From: Plantago ovata
Taxonomy: Eukaryota; Streptophyta; Magnoliopsida; Lamiales; Plantaginaceae
Assembly (NCBI GenBank): GCA_028274465.1
Contig: CM051457.1
Coordinates: 57,831,550-57,895,549 of the forward strand
DNA: 64,000 nt
Direction of reading: 5' to 3'
A program made the position numbers and the translations under genes. Shown piece after piece: positions 33,192 through 46,817 of the stretch. The notes under the pieces were generated by a model, which was given only the letters and a program-made list of their open reading frames with translations, was not told where the DNA came from and made no database searches. Every line of letters starts with the position of its first letter. Position 1 is the first letter of the stretch.

Positions 33192-35297
33192 TGTAAGAAA
33201 ATATGGTCAGAGTTACCCCTAGGGTATGCAGCGGAATTTCAAAAAAATTCTTAACATGCAGGTTAATTGATTATGTATATGCCGTATATATGTAAACACG
33301 TCAATTAGAAGACTAACCTTACTTCCAAAGCAAGCACAACTTCCAAGTCTTCGTAATAATCCGGTGTATCTTCTTCTTCGTCGAAGTCGAAGATATCTGC
33401 AATACTTTGATTATCTGCAAGACAACAAAAGTTAGTTTCCAGCTCCTAGAACCTCAACCTTGGTATCCACGGATGAACAGCCTATCAGAAAGAATGCTAG
33501 GATATTCTTTGTGTGCCCAAGAAGATTGGGCGGCGATTCCTCCGTTAGGTGGCGCGCGCGTTGCTTAGTTGAGGTGGGGAGAGCTTTTGTTTTCTCTAAG
33601 AAAGGTAGAATAATTCTCTAAGAATTTGATTCTTCAACTGTGTGAAAATCTATGTCAAAAGCTCTCTAATAGTCTACTATATATAGTAGTCAATAGAAGC
33701 CTAAAGCATAAGCAATTAGACTTTATAAAGGAATAAGAATCTAATTCTTATCGCACTAGGAAACCAATTTCAAGTCTAGATTCATTCCCAATCAAATTAA
33801 AACTCAATTAGGAAAATCTAACTTATCCCTTAGACTTCTAATAGAGGAAGGAGTCGAACTCCTTCCCCTACTCCATCTGTCGCGCGCGCGCGCGTCCTAA
33901 GGGTGATAGGTGGGTCCCAATTCCGGGACCCACTTATAGTTCTAAGGCAATTCAAACTCCAAGTAGATTTTTCCCATGTGCATATGTTAATTCTAAATTA
34001 ACATATCATTTCAAATCAAACCTCTATTATATTTCTAAAATATAATCTTTAATTGTATTTACATAAAATACAATTAATTAACCAATTCAATTAATAATTC
34101 CAAATCATTAATTGAGCCACTAAATATTATAATTAATTCAAATTAATTATAATCCATCAATCACAATTAATTCAAAATTAATTGCGATTCCATCTTCAAG
34201 GATATTCGGATAAGCTGAATCACCACATAGTGTGACCCATAGGGCCTCATTGTATTAAGCAAGTCCTAGACTAGGAGAAATGGAAATTCCTAGACGGTTC
34301 CATTTGCAATATTAATACATGAGGACGTTTGAAAGGTTTCTCAAAGCAAACCCTTTCGTTGCGAAGTCTGTTGCGCTCAACGCGGCGATGGTAACGTCCC
34401 TTCATCTGACTTGCTCGAATGTATCTAGGATCGATTAAGTGTCTATCCCAATAATACATCCACGGGCGTCTTCACTGAGTTGCATGGTGAATCCAATATC
34501 TATTATGACCATCATAATAATATTGATACGCTGGGCAGCGGTTTTACCAATCACAACTATGAACGACTATGAGCAGTGCTCTCCTGTGCTACACTTGAGA
34601 GATGAATCCTTCATAAAATCACTTATCATCCCCATTTTTATGTAGCCATAATCCTGGATCGTGTCTTAGGTCAACTGCTTATTCAGAGCTGACATCGACG
34701 GGTCCACCAAGGATATGGGGCTACCAATGTGATGATAAAGTCCTGTAAGTCCAAAGGACGACTGGCATCACTTCGACAACTTACCGGTTCCCATAGACAC
34801 TTCAGTGTAGAGTATACATCGATGGGAGTGTCCGGTGGGTACTTCCATTGTTCGGTAATTGCCCATCGAACAACTGTGCGCAGTTATGGGAACGTTTCTT
34901 GATTGTCCAACAATCCGTTCCGTGGCCGTGGGATCGGCTCACACTTGCTCCAACAAGTATAACCTCCACGCATACTAGTATCATCTGGTTCATTCAGACC
35001 CCTACATCCGAGATGAACCTCGACTAGGGAGAGTTTGGGATAGATGATAACTCACACAGCTCCCACTATCTGTGTGATCGATCATCTATCCGAGGGGACA
35101 TGTTTAATATCAATACAGACAGAAATAGAGATATGACATGCTGCATGCCTGGTGTAATATAAATATGAAAGCGATACTCAATAGTCAATCAACAAACATA
35201 TATTATATTACATTGACCTGTGTAATAGTACATATATGCCCTCTATAAGGGATGCATGCCCTTAATAAGGACTGTCTCTAGGACATATACACTATCA
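33192..35297 (-). repeat. Copia C 3' LTR
   Basis: A 2106-bp LTR, minus strand, complete from TGATAGTG (35297) to TTCTTACA (33192). It carries the (CG)n run and palindromes near 33845-33935. Confidence 0.9.
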
Positions 35298-35311
35298 ATC
35301 TCCCACTTGGA

Positions 35312-36870
35312 CTAGAGCCAGTCACCTTTATGCCTAATACCCAGATTAGCATAATGTCTTAAGTGGACTTCCACTGATAAGACCTTGGTGAAAGGATCTG
35401 CCACGTTGTCCGTGGTAGAGACACGTTCTATACTAACTTCTCCTCTATCAATGATCTCACGTATAACGTGATACTTTGTAAGTACATGTTTGTTCTTGTT
35501 TGTAGATCTAGGCTCCTTAGCTTGAGCGACGACGCCCGTATTGTCCCAATAAATCGTTATTGGACTAGGAGCAGGAACAACCCTCAATTCCTTCAAGAAC
35601 TCTGAAATCCAGACAGCTTCTTACGAAGCTTCTGATCCAGCAATGTACTCGGCCTTTGTGGATGAGTCAACAATCGTGGCTTGCTTAGAACTCTTCCAAC
35701 AGATAGCTCCTCCGTTCAATTTGAATACGTATCCTGTCTGTGACTTAAAGTCATCAGGTTCTGATTCAAATCCAGCGTCGAAGGTACTTAAGAATGTTCT
35801 TTACAGCTGTCCAGTGAGGTACTCTTGGATTCTGTTGGTGTCGACAAGTGACACTAAGCGCATATGCCACATCGGGCCTTGTGCAATTCATTGCATACAT
35901 TATAGACCCTACTGCCGAAGCATAGGGCACACGACTCATTGCATTTCTTTCTTCATCAGTTTTAGGACTATCCTTAACTGATAAGACAATCCCATGCCTA
36001 GCTGGGAGAAAGCCTCTATTTGAGTCGTCCATCTTATAACGCTTCAGTATTTTGTCAATGTAGGTGGACTGTGTCAATCCTAACATCCTCTTGGATCTAT
36101 CTCTATAGATATTGATCCCTAGGATGTAGTTCGCTTCACCCAAGTCCTTCATCGAGAAGGTACTTGATAACCAAACTTTAGTCTCTTCTAGCATAGAGAC
36201 ATTGTTTCCCATGATCAAAATGTCATCAACATAGATGATCATGAAAACGACTCCCTTGTCGCTGTGCCTAGTGTAGACACAGGGATCTTCCTTGCTTCTG
36301 ACGAAGTCAAACGATTTGACAGCTTCATCAAAGCGGATATTCCAGCTCCTAGACGCTTGCTTTAGCCCATAGATGGATCTTTGTAATTTGCATACAGCAG
36401 TCGGCCTGGTTTTACTAATAAAACCTTCCGACTGTACCATATAGAACTCTTCCTCAAGGTTGCCATTGAGGAAGGCAGTCTTTACATCCAACTGCTAGAT
36501 ATCATAATCATAGTAGGTAGCTATCGCAAGTAGAATTCGAATGGACTTCAATTTTGCTACCGGTGAAAAGGTTTCATCGTAATCGATGCCATACCTTTGC
36601 GTGTAGCCTTTCGCCACAAGTCTAGCCTTGTGCGTTTGTACCTTGCCATCGGCATCTGTCTTTCGTTTAAAGACCCATTTGCACCCAATAGGTCTAACCT
36701 CTTGGGGCAAGTCTACCAAGTTCCAAATTTGTTTCAGGTACATGGAGTCCATTTCCAATTCCATGGCCTCTTGCCATTTGTCTAAGTCAATATCAATTAT
36801 TGCCTCTTTGTAGGTCTCGGGATCTTCCCGATCTGATAAGCCGACATCAAGTTCACTGATGTCTTCTATC
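35312..36870 (-). pseudogene. Copia C reverse transcriptase and RNase H region
   Basis: Contains WVFKRKTDADG, ARLVAKGYTQRYGIDYDETFSPV, MDVKTAFLNGNL, YVDDILIMGN, SRVPYASAVGSIMYAMNC and the RNase H tail WDNTGVVAQAKEPRS. The catalytic YVDD is retained. Broken overall; same family as 23560-25080. Confidence 0.88.
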
Positions 36871-36884
36871 ATAAGACTTTGCTT

Positions 36885-39428
36885 TTAAGGTCCCTTTGGG
36901 ATCCTCTTCGACCTACGGAGCTCGACTGGTGCTTCTGTCGGCATTTCTGGTGCTTTTCTTTTCTGGCTTCGTGTAACACGAACATTATCAGTGGGCACTG
37001 ATGCAGCCGGCCGCGCCCCGCGACCGTGTTCCCTAGTGGGAGGCTGCTCTTGTGCAACTTGTTGCACAGGTTGATTGACAACGGGTTCTATTGGTGTGGT
37101 TTCAATTGTTGATCTAATCACAGGACTCCCACTGACTACGATATGCCTAGCAAGTGTCACATCATTACCCTTGTCTGCTTTGAAAGCTCCCACTGAACTT
37201 GAGTCCAAATCAGAAGATTTAGAGAACTCATGTTCGCGCGTGTCAAAGTCTTGAATTTCTTCAAGTTCTATCATGTCATGTAACCTCTCTTCTTCGAGGT
37301 ATTCTGCTTCTAAAAACTTAACGTTTCTAGATACTATCACCTTGTGATTTTCAGCATGATAGAATTCATAGCCTCTCGTCTAACGAGGATAGCCTATGAA
37401 ATATACTTTGACACCCTTGGCATCTAACTTATCAGTGAGCATCAGTTTGACTATCGCAGGACAGCCCCAAGGTTTAAGATAGCCCAGTGAGGGCTTCTTT
37501 CCTTTTCATAACTCATAAGGAGTTTTCTCCACTGATTTAGATGGTACACGGTTCAGAATGTAGATTGCAGTTTGTAGTGCATATCCCCATAGATTTTTGG
37601 AAGAGTCGAGAATCCAATCATTGATCTCACCATGTCTAACAAGGTTTGATTCCTTCTCTCAGACACACCATTCAATTGTGATGTTCCAGGAGGGTCCATT
37701 GCGATTGAATTCCATTTTCCTTCAAGTAGTCGATAAATTCTTCACTAAGGTATTCACCTCCTCGATCTGATCGAAGAGTGACTATCCTTAGGTTCAATTC
37801 ATTCTCGACCTCATTCCTAAACTCCTTGAATTTCCCAAAGGTCTCCGATTTATTCTTCATAAGATAAATATATCCATACATTGAGAAATCGTCAGTAAAG
37901 GTAACGAAGTAAGGATAACCCCCACGCGCATGGACTTTAAAAGGTCCACATACATCGGTATGTATGAGCTCTAAGCAGCGAGTGCCACGAACACCTTGTC
38001 CAACAAAAGGTTTGTTCGTCATCTTACCCTTAACACATGATTCGCATGTACCATATGATTCAAAATCAAATGGTTCTAGGTAGTCCAACTTCCTTAGTCT
38101 TTGAATCCGTGTTTCATTTATATGGCCTAGCCGACAATGACATAGATAAGATGGATTATTCTTCCTACTTGAAGACGGTTGTTTGTTATGTATTTGAAAT
38201 AAAGGTAGACTACGTTGCAAAATATATAAACCATTCACTAAGCGAGTCTTTCCCATGATACTAGTCATTTAATGAAAAATAACAAGTATTATTAGGAAAA
38301 CCCAAATTGTCCAACAATGGAATGGAAATAATATTTCTGACAATGGATGGAACAAAATAAACGATATCAGGTTCTAAACATTGTCCTGATGGTATATCTA
38401 TCTTGCAGCGTCCAACGCGTTTGGCTTCGACTGGATTGTCGTTCCCAACATGCAAGTCGATTTCACCTTGTTTGACTAGCATGTGTTCAATGGGCCCCTG
38501 CACATTATTACAAATGTGCGAGCCACAGGCTGTATCTAATACCCAACCATTGGATTCAAAAGTAGTCATGTTCATTTCAATAACAAACATACCTGAGCTA
38601 GAAGCCTGTGGCTTCTTAGCTTGATCTGCCTTTAACTTAGGGCAATCTTTCTTCCAATGTCCTTTCTGCTCACAGAAAAGACATTCATCTGTGCGTACCG
38701 TTCCGCTTCTTTTGAAGAACTTCCTTTTCTGGTTCAGACGCTTAGGCTTATCACTCGAAGTGTTAGCCTTGGCTCCCGACTTTCCCTTACCTTTAGCGCC
38801 TTTGTTTCTCGGGTTTCGGTTAGACGGTTTCCCAACAACCATGCTCGACTTTTCCTTCTTAGGAAGAGTTTGATCATATGTCTTCAGCAGATTATGGAGT
38901 TCGGGCAGTGTTACGTCCTTCGCATTCATGGTGGTTAACGATGAACTGCGAATACGAACTCGGCAATGATTGAAGGACAAAGATCACCATGATCTTATTC
39001 TCATCTTGAGAACATGTTCAGACATGTTCCCTCCTTCATTGAGCTTGCATCTGTGTATCTCTTTGATCAAATCAAATTCAACACTTCTAGCTGTCGTCTT
39101 AAAGACCGACTCAAGATGCTTCAGCATCTCATACGACAACATGCTTTCATGTTGCCTCTGCAGCTCATTGCTCATTGCCGCCAGCATAATACACTGCGCG
39201 GATCTAGCATCCTCATGATGCTTATCAGACTTTGCCTTGTTGGCTTGATTCCAAATCAGCAACTTGATAGGCAGTCTGATTCTCGGGATACACGGGATTA
39301 GCCTCGTCCAATACGTACTCAATCCTTTCGTACCTCAGCACCAAACATATATTCCTGATCCAATCTAGGATGTTTGGTCCGGTCAAAATTTGCTTCTCTA
39401 AGATAGCACGGAGCGAGATACTCGCCAT
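36885..39428 (-). pseudogene. Copia C gag, protease and integrase region
   Basis: From the gag start (MASISLRAILEKQILTGPN) at 39428 leftward: gag with zinc knuckle CLFCEQKGHWKKDC, protease motif WVLDTACGSHI, integrase with LGHINETRIQRLRK, ESCVKGKMTNK, HTDVCGPF and RSDRGGEYLSEEF, then the linker toward RT. It is better preserved than in A but not whole. Confidence 0.85.
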
Positions 39429-39989
39429 TTCGGTTCTCCAGGAGAAATAATATAGAACGAAAATAATAAATCAACTATTGAAATACTATTTCTAAATACA
39501 CAGTCAACATAACTAAACAACAAGGTCCTTTAGCTGTTTAGCTCCCACTATTTTCACATATGCTTGCCCCCAAAACAAACATACGGGTAATGTCCAACAA
39601 GTTACCGTAGTGGCCAAGATCCAAATCCATACTATGCTATACTCCAACGGGGGCTGGTCGCATAGCATAATATGACCGGTAGGACTATCCAATTGCGTCA
39701 CGCAACTCTTGGTTGTTAAATCTAATTTAACCCGATGCTCTACATATTGTACCTATCGAGGTCACTAGATACAATATGCAGTAAGTTATAACCATAGGCT
39801 TACTCTAATCTGACGATCACTGCGAGTCTGTAAGACGAGGTCGCCAATACAAGAAAACGCAATGAAAGTTCAGAATTAAAGCACCCTATGGAAAGCATCT
39901 CAGAAATACATACATATATATATTTTTGTACTTATATTGGTTGGGGCTTGTCGCTTGAGGGTTTTTATCAGTCATCTACAAACAAATAA

Positions 39990-40139
39990 GGGTGCCGCCT
40001 ACCCATCATGTATGAGCGGTCTACACGTAATGGATGCCGCCTACCAATTCTAGTTCTAAACACGGTCAAGCACATAATGGGTGCCGCCTACCCATACATA
40101 AAATATGCGGTCCGACATATAAGAGGGCGCCGCCTACCC
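39990..40139 (-). repeat. Leader hairpin array of Copia C
   Basis: Four units of the AGGCGGC-loop hairpin (plus-strand positions 39990-40004, 40032-40045, 40079-40093, 40125-40139), at the same spacing and place relative to gag as in Copia A. One stem is weakened relative to A. Confidence 0.85.
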
Positions 40140-40846
40140 TCGCATGCATAGCGGTCGAACGGAAAGTAAAATACTTGGTATTTAAACATGCATTGTCAAA
40201 CAATAGCATATCGAGCAAACAAAACAAGTAGTAGCCTATGTGGATGCCAAATGACTTCATAATTTCATTATGAAAATTATAATCCCATACTTATAATCTC
40301 TATGAAATAATTGAAAATTTGGACTAGATTGAAAAATCGAAAATTCTATTGACCAAGTAGGAATTTTCGAAAATCCGAAGGACTTAATTGTAATTTTTGA
40401 AACCTTGGAGGTGTTAAATCTAAAATTCAAAAGTAGAAGGACTAATTTATAATAAACAATAAATTGATAAATTACAAATAAACCCTTTAACTTTATACTA
40501 ATTAAATTTAACCCCTCTAGTTAAAAACAATTACAATTAAATCATATTTATATTCCAAATATAAAATTCAATCCTCAAAATTTTTAAAAATTCGATTTTG
40601 GGTCCAACTCGAAAAATATATATATATCAAAATATGGGCCCGGGCGCCTGCGTCCCGCCACCTGCGTCACGCAGGCGGCCCGATCAATATATATAATATT
40701 TAAATTTTTTTTGTTTTTTTGAAAAAATATAAATTTTAAATTTATATAAAAAACAAAACTTTTGGAAAACGAATTAATCATAGAATCAATTGCATCCACA
40801 TAAACTATAAATCATACAACATATATAAGTATATACGTAATCAATT

Positions 40847-42883
40847 AACATGCAGGTTAATTGATTATGTATATGCCGTATATATGTAAACACGTCAATT
40901 AGAAGACTAACCTTACTTCCAAAGCAAGCACAGCTTCCAAGTCTTCGTAATAATCCGGTGTATCTTCTCTTTCGTCGAAGTCGAAGATATCTGCAATACT
41001 TTGATTATCTGCAAGACAACAAAAGTTAGTTTCCAGCTCCTAGAACCTCAACCTTGGTATCCACGGATGAACAGCCTATCAGAAAGAATGCTAGGATATT
41101 CTTTGTGTGGCCAAGAAGATGGGGCGGAGATTCCTGCAGTAGGTGGCGCGCGCGTGGCTTATTTTGAGGTGGGGAGAGCTTTTGTTTTCTCTAAGAAAGG
41201 TAGAATAATTCTCTAAGAATTTGATTCTTCAACTGTGTGAAAATCTATGTCAAAAGCTCTCTAATAGTCTACTATATATAGTAGTCAATAGAAGCCTAAA
41301 GCATAAGCAATTAGACTTCATAAAGGAATAAGAATCTAATTCTTATCGCACTAGGAAACCAATTTCAAGTCTAGATTCATTCCCAATCAAATTAATACTC
41401 AATCAGGAAAATCTAACTTATCCCTTAGACTTCTAATAGAGGAAGGAGTCGAACTCCTTCCCCTACTCCATCTCGCGCGCGCGCGTCCTTAGTGTGATAG
41501 GTGGGTCCCAATTTTTTGACTCACTTATAGTTCTAAGGCAATTCAAACTCCAAGTAGATTTTCCCATGTGCATATGTTAATTCTAAATTAACATATCCTT
41601 TCAAATCAAATCTCTATTATATTTCTAAAATATAATCTTTAATTGTATTTACATAAAATACAATTAATTAGCCAATTCAATTAATAATTCCAAATCATTG
41701 AGCCACTAAATATTATAATTAATTCCAAATTAATTATAATCCATCAATCACAATTAATTCCAAATTAATTGCGATTCCATCTTCAAGGATATTCGGATAA
41801 GCTGAATCACCACATAGTGTGACCCATAGGGCCTCATTGTATTAAGCAAGTCCTAGACTAGGCAAAATGGAATTCCTAGACGGTTCCATTTGCAATATTA
41901 ATACATGAGGACGTTTGAGAGGTTTCTCAAAGCAAACCCTTTCGTTGCGAAGTCTGTTGCGCTCAACGCGGCGATGGTAACGTCCCTTCATCTGACTTGC
42001 TCGAATGTATCTAGGATCGATGAAGTGTCTATCCCAATAATACATCCACGGGCGTCTTCAGTGAGTTGCATGGTGAATCCAATATCTATTATGACCATCA
42101 TAATAATATTGATACGCTGGCCAGCGGTTTTAGCAATCACAACTATGAACGACTATGAGCAGTGCTCTCCTGTGCTACACTTGAGTGATGAATCCTTCAC
42201 AGAATCACTTATCATCCCCATTTGTATGTAGCCATAATCCTGGATCCTCTCTTAGGTCAACTGCTTATTCAGAGCTGACATCGACGAGTCCACCAAGGAT
42301 ATGGGGCAACAAATGTGATGATAAAGTCCTGTAAGTCCAAAGGACGACTGGCATCACTTCGATAACTTACCGGTTCCCATAAACACTTCGGTGTAGAGTA
42401 TACATCGATGGGAGTGTCCGGTGGGTACTTCCATTATTCGGTAATCGCCCATCGAACAACTATGAGCAGTTATGGGAACGTTTCTTGATTGTCCAACAAT
42501 CCGTTCCGTGGCCGTGGGATCGGCTCACACTTGCTCCAATAAGTATAACCTCCACGCATACTAGTCTCATCAGGTTCATTCAGACCCCTACATCCGAGAT
42601 GAACCTCGACTAGGGAGAGTTTGGGATAGATGATAACTCACACAGCTCCCACTATCTGTGTGATCGATCATCTATCCGAGGGGACATGTTTAATATCAAT
42701 ACAGTCAGAAATAGAGATATGACATGTTGCATGCCTGGTGTAATATAAATATGAAAGCGATACTCAATAGTCAATCAACAAACATATATTATATTATGTT
42801 GAACTGTGTAATAGTACATATATGCCCTCTATAAGGGCTGCATGCCCTTAATACGGACTGTCTCTAGGACATATACACTATCA
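40847..42883 (-). repeat. Copia C 5' LTR
   Basis: About 2.04 kb, starting TGATAGTG at 42883 on the minus strand. The last about 60 bp of the LTR are missing at the leader side. The remaining sequence is very similar to 33192-35297. Confidence 0.85.
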
Positions 42884-43731
42884 AATAATACATCAACGGG
42901 CATCTTCAGTGAGTTGCTTGGTGAATCCAATATCTATTATGACTATCATAATAATATTGATACGCTGGCCAGCGGTTTGACCAATCACAACTATGAACGA
43001 CTATGAGCAGTGCCCTCCTGTGCTACACATGAGAGATGAATCCTTCACAGAATCACTTATCATCCCCATTTGCATGTAACCATAATCCTGGATCGTGTCT
43101 TGGGTCAACTGCTTATTCAGAGCTGACATCGACGGGTCCACCAAGAATATGGGCAACAAATGTGATGATAAAGTCCTGTAAGTCCAAAGGACGACTAGCA
43201 TCACTTCGACAACTTTCCGGTTCCCATAGACACTTCGGTGTAGAGTATACATCGATGGGAGTTTCCGGTGGGTACTTCCATTGTTCGGTAATCACCCTTC
43301 GAACAACTATGCGGAGTTATGGGAACGTTTCTTGATTGTCCAACAATTCGTTCCGTGGCCGTGGGATCGGCTCACACTTGCTCTAACAAGTATAACCTCC
43401 ACGCATACTAGTCTCACCTGGTTCATTCAGACCCCTACATCCGAGATGAACCTCGACTAGGGAGAGTTTGGGATAGATGATAACTCACATAGCTCCCACT
43501 ATCTGTGTGATCGGTCATCTATCCGATGGGACATGTTTGATATCAATACAGATAGGAATAGAGATATGACATGATGTATGCCTGGTGTAATATAAATATG
43601 AAAGCGATACTAAATAGTCAAATAAACAAACATATATTATATTACGTTGACCCGTGAAATAGTATATATATGCCCTTAATAAGGGCTGCATGCCCTTAAT
43701 AAAGACTGTCTCTAGGACATATACACTATCA
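42884..43731 (-). repeat. Copia D LTR, part 2 of 2
   Basis: The 5' part of the Copia D LTR, ending ACTATCA at 43731, where it meets Gypsy integrase sequence. It forms an inverted pair with the LTR starting at 44778. Confidence 0.85.
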
Positions 43732-44777
43732 GTTGCATCTTCCCAACTTTGCCCAGGATTTCCGCTCTTCGGAGTACTAAGTCTCCAACTTGGAAGTCTC
43801 TCTCCTTCACACCCTTGTTGTAGGTCTTCGCGATCAGTGCTTGGTATCTGAGGATGTTGGCCAAGGCATTGGATCTTGCTTCACTCACCGTCTCTAGATC
43901 GAAGAGCCTCTCGGTATGATTATCCTCGGGTTGATACCCTTGGATCCTGAGGGTTTCTACAGCCACTTCCGCTGGTATGACTGCTTCAGAACCATAAACT
44001 AGCGAGAAGGGAGTCTCTCTTGTAGCTGTTTTTGAAGTTGTGCGGTATGCCCATACCACTCCATCAAGCTCGTCGACCCAGTCCTTGTTGGTGGCGAACC
44101 TCTTTTGCAAGTTGTTGACAAGGATTTTGTTGACGGCCTCTGTTTGCCCGTTGGATTGAGGATGTCCTACCGAGGTATACCTCCTCTCAATCTTCATTCC
44201 TTGCACCATTCATTGAACCTTTGTCCACAGAATTGAGCACCATTATCCGAGATGAGGACTCTCGGCAAGCCAAATCGACACACGATGTTTCTCCATACAA
44301 AGTTCATCACCCTTTGTTCGGTGATAGTAGACACTGCTTCAACCTCCACCCACTTGCTAAAGTATTCAACCGCAACAATGATGAATTTCTTTTGACCCGT
44401 GCCTCTCGGGAAAGGACCGACTATGTCGATGCCCCATATGTCGAAAGGGCAAGTGATGGTAATGGGCATGAGGGGTTTCGCCGGGACATTGATCAAATTG
44501 GCGTGCATTTGACACTCCTCGCACCTTCTTACAAATCGGGCAACATCTTCACTAACAGTGGGCCAGTAGTATCCTTGGCGACTGTTTTTTTGTGCGAGGG
44601 TTGTTCCTCTGGCATGGTCCCCACAACTTCTTCTGTGCATTTCTCCCAAAAGTTTTTGCACTTCTTGTTCGGCGACGCATCTCAAGTAGACTCCCTCGAA
44701 GGATCTCTTGTACAAGTAGTTCCCTTGCATGATGTAGCGGCCTGCCTTTCCTTTGATTTTCCTTGCTTCAGCCTTAT
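43732..44777 (-). pseudogene. Gypsy integrase fragment, Tat-like
   Basis: Minus-strand fragment of a Gypsy polyprotein. It has an H2C2 zinc-binding part (RRCEECQMHANL preceded by MHRRSCGDHARG), a core with DIWGIDIVGPFP and SDNGAQFCG, and a third part with SVGHPQSNGQTEAVNKILVNNLQKR and VWAYRTTSKTATRETPFSLVYG. These motifs are typical of Tat/Ogre-type plant Gypsy integrases. Both ends are cut by Copia LTRs D and E. It is a broken piece belonging to a different Gypsy lineage from the elements at 4060 and 12098. Confidence 0.85.
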
Positions 44778-46219
44778 TGATAGTGTATAGGTCCTAGAGA
44801 CAGTCTTTATTAAGGGCATACAGCCCTTATTAAGGGCATATATGTACTATTCCACAGTTCAACGTATTATAATATATGTTTGTTTGTTTGACTACTGATT
44901 ATCGCTTTCATATTTATATTACACCAGGCATACAACATGTCATATCTCTATTCCTGTCAGTATTGATATCAAACATGTCCCCTCGCATAGATGACCGATC
45001 ACACAGATAGTGGGAGCTATGTGAGTTATCATCTATCCCAAACTCTCCCTAGTCGAGGTTCATCTCGGATGTAGGGGTCTGAATGAACAAGGTGAAACTA
45101 GTATGCGTGGAGGTTATACTTTTTAGAGCAAGTGTGAGCCGATCCCACGGCCAGGAACGGATTGTTGGACAATCAAGAAACGTTCCCATAACTCTGCATT
45201 GTTGTTCGAAGGGTGATTACCGAACAATGGAAGTACCCACCGGAAACTCCCACAAATGTATACTCTACACCGAAGTGTCTATGGGAACTGGAAAGTTGTC
45301 GAAGTGATGTCAGTCGTCCTTTGGACTTACAGGACTTTATCATCACATTTGTTGCCCCATATCCTTGGTGGACCCGTCGATGTCAGCTCTGAATAAGCAG
45401 TTGACCCAAGACACGATCCAGGATTATGGCTACATACAAATGGGGATGATAAGTGATTCTGTGAAGGATTCATCTCTCATGTGTAGCACAGGAGAGCACT
45501 GCTCATAGTCGTTCTTAGTTGTGATTAGTCAAACTGCTGGCCAGCGTATCAATATTATTATGATAGTCATAATAGATATTGGATTCACCAAGCAACTCAC
45601 TGAAGACGCCCGTCGATGTATTATTGGGATAGACACTTCATCGATCCTAGATGCATTTGAGTCAGTTAGATGAAGGGACGTTACCATCGCCGCGTTGAGC
45701 GCAACAGACTTCACAACGAAAGGGTTTGCTTTGAGAAACCTCTCAAGCGTCCTCATATATTAATATTGCAAATGGAACAGTCTAGGAATTCCATGTTGCC
45801 TAGTGTAGCACTTGCTTAATACAATGAGGCCCTATGGGTCACACTATGTGGTGATTCAGCTTATCCGAATATCCTTGAAGATGGAATCGCAATTAATTTA
45901 GAATTAATTGTAATTGATGAATTATAATTGATTTGGAATTAATTATAATTATTTGTGGCTCAATTAATAATTTGGAATTATTAATTGAATTGACTGATTA
46001 ATTGTATTTTATGTAAATACAATTAAAGATTATATTTTAGAAATATAATAGAGGTTTGATTTGAAAGGATATGTTAATTTAGAATTAATATATGCACATG
46101 GACAAAATCTACTCGGAGTTTGAATTGCCTTAGAATTATAAGTGGGTCCCGATTCTAATCCCCTTGTATAGCCGCGCGACCAGTAGTAGTATGGGAAGGA
46201 GTTCGACTCCTTCCCATAT
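44778..46219 (+). repeat. Copia E LTR, truncated
   Basis: About 1.44 kb of a Copia LTR in plus orientation, from TGATAGTGTATAGG. It stops at the CACTA end, inside the hairpin that precedes the TATA box in its relatives. The remainder does not reappear to the right, so the far junction has been lost or rearranged. Confidence 0.85.
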
Positions 46220-46235
46220 CACTACAAGGAACATG

Positions 46236-46562
46236 ACGTTTAGCGACGGAACAATCCGTCGCTAAACCACACCGATCGGTCGCTAATATTCGCCAGCGAC
46301 CGATCGGTGTCTTTAGCGACCGATGAAATTTCCGTCGCTAATTTGCGACGGATTAGCGACGGAAAATGAGGTTGACTTTTAGCAACCGATGAATTATCCG
46401 TCGCTAAAGTCACCGGACTTTTAGCGACGGATGAGCCTCATCGGTTGCTAAATGTTAGCAACGGATGAGCCTTATCCGTCGCTAAATGTCTGGGACTTTT
46501 AGCGACGGATAAACTCATCCGTCGCTGGGTATAGCGACGGATGAGCCGATCGGTTGCTAATT
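46236..46562. repeat. CACTA subterminal repeats
   Basis: About a dozen copies, in both orientations, of a motif close to TTTAGCGACGGAT / ATCCGTCGCTAAA, with a few TAGCAACCGAT variants. Such subterminal arrays are where the CACTA DNA-binding protein docks in known elements (for example TnpA on Spm). They lie directly inside the CACTACAAGG end. Confidence 0.9.
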
Positions 46563-46817
46563 TATTTTTTTTTTAATTTTTTAGATATAATAATGCGACC
46601 CAAAATCAAATGCAACCTGTTTAATTAAGCAACATGTTACAAAAATTCTATAGACCAAATAAACCAAAAAATAATCCAAAAAAATCATAATAAATGTACG
46701 AAAACCCTCCATACATATAATAATAATCATACGTACACAATACTAATCCAAAATAATATCATAGCGTACACAGTATTCATGTAGAAAATAGTAAATAGAG
46801 TCAAAAAGGATAGGGGA

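Larger units (their letters stand above)
33192..42883 (-). mobile_element. Copia element C, nearly full length, nested in Copia D LTR
   Basis: A 9692-bp minus-strand Copia element of the same family as A, with perfect target duplication AATAA (33187-33191 and 42884-42888). 3' LTR 33192-35297; 5' LTR about 40847-42883. Parts on the minus strand: hairpin array, gag (about 39428-38620), protease, integrase (about 38250-37640), RT (about 36870-36110), RNase H (about 35760-35312), polypurine tract AAGTGGGAGAT. The junction between 5' LTR and leader has lost the LTR tip and primer site. Broken in several places, though longer frames survive than in A. The LTRs look about 98 percent alike by eye, so it is young. 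Confidence 0.92.
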
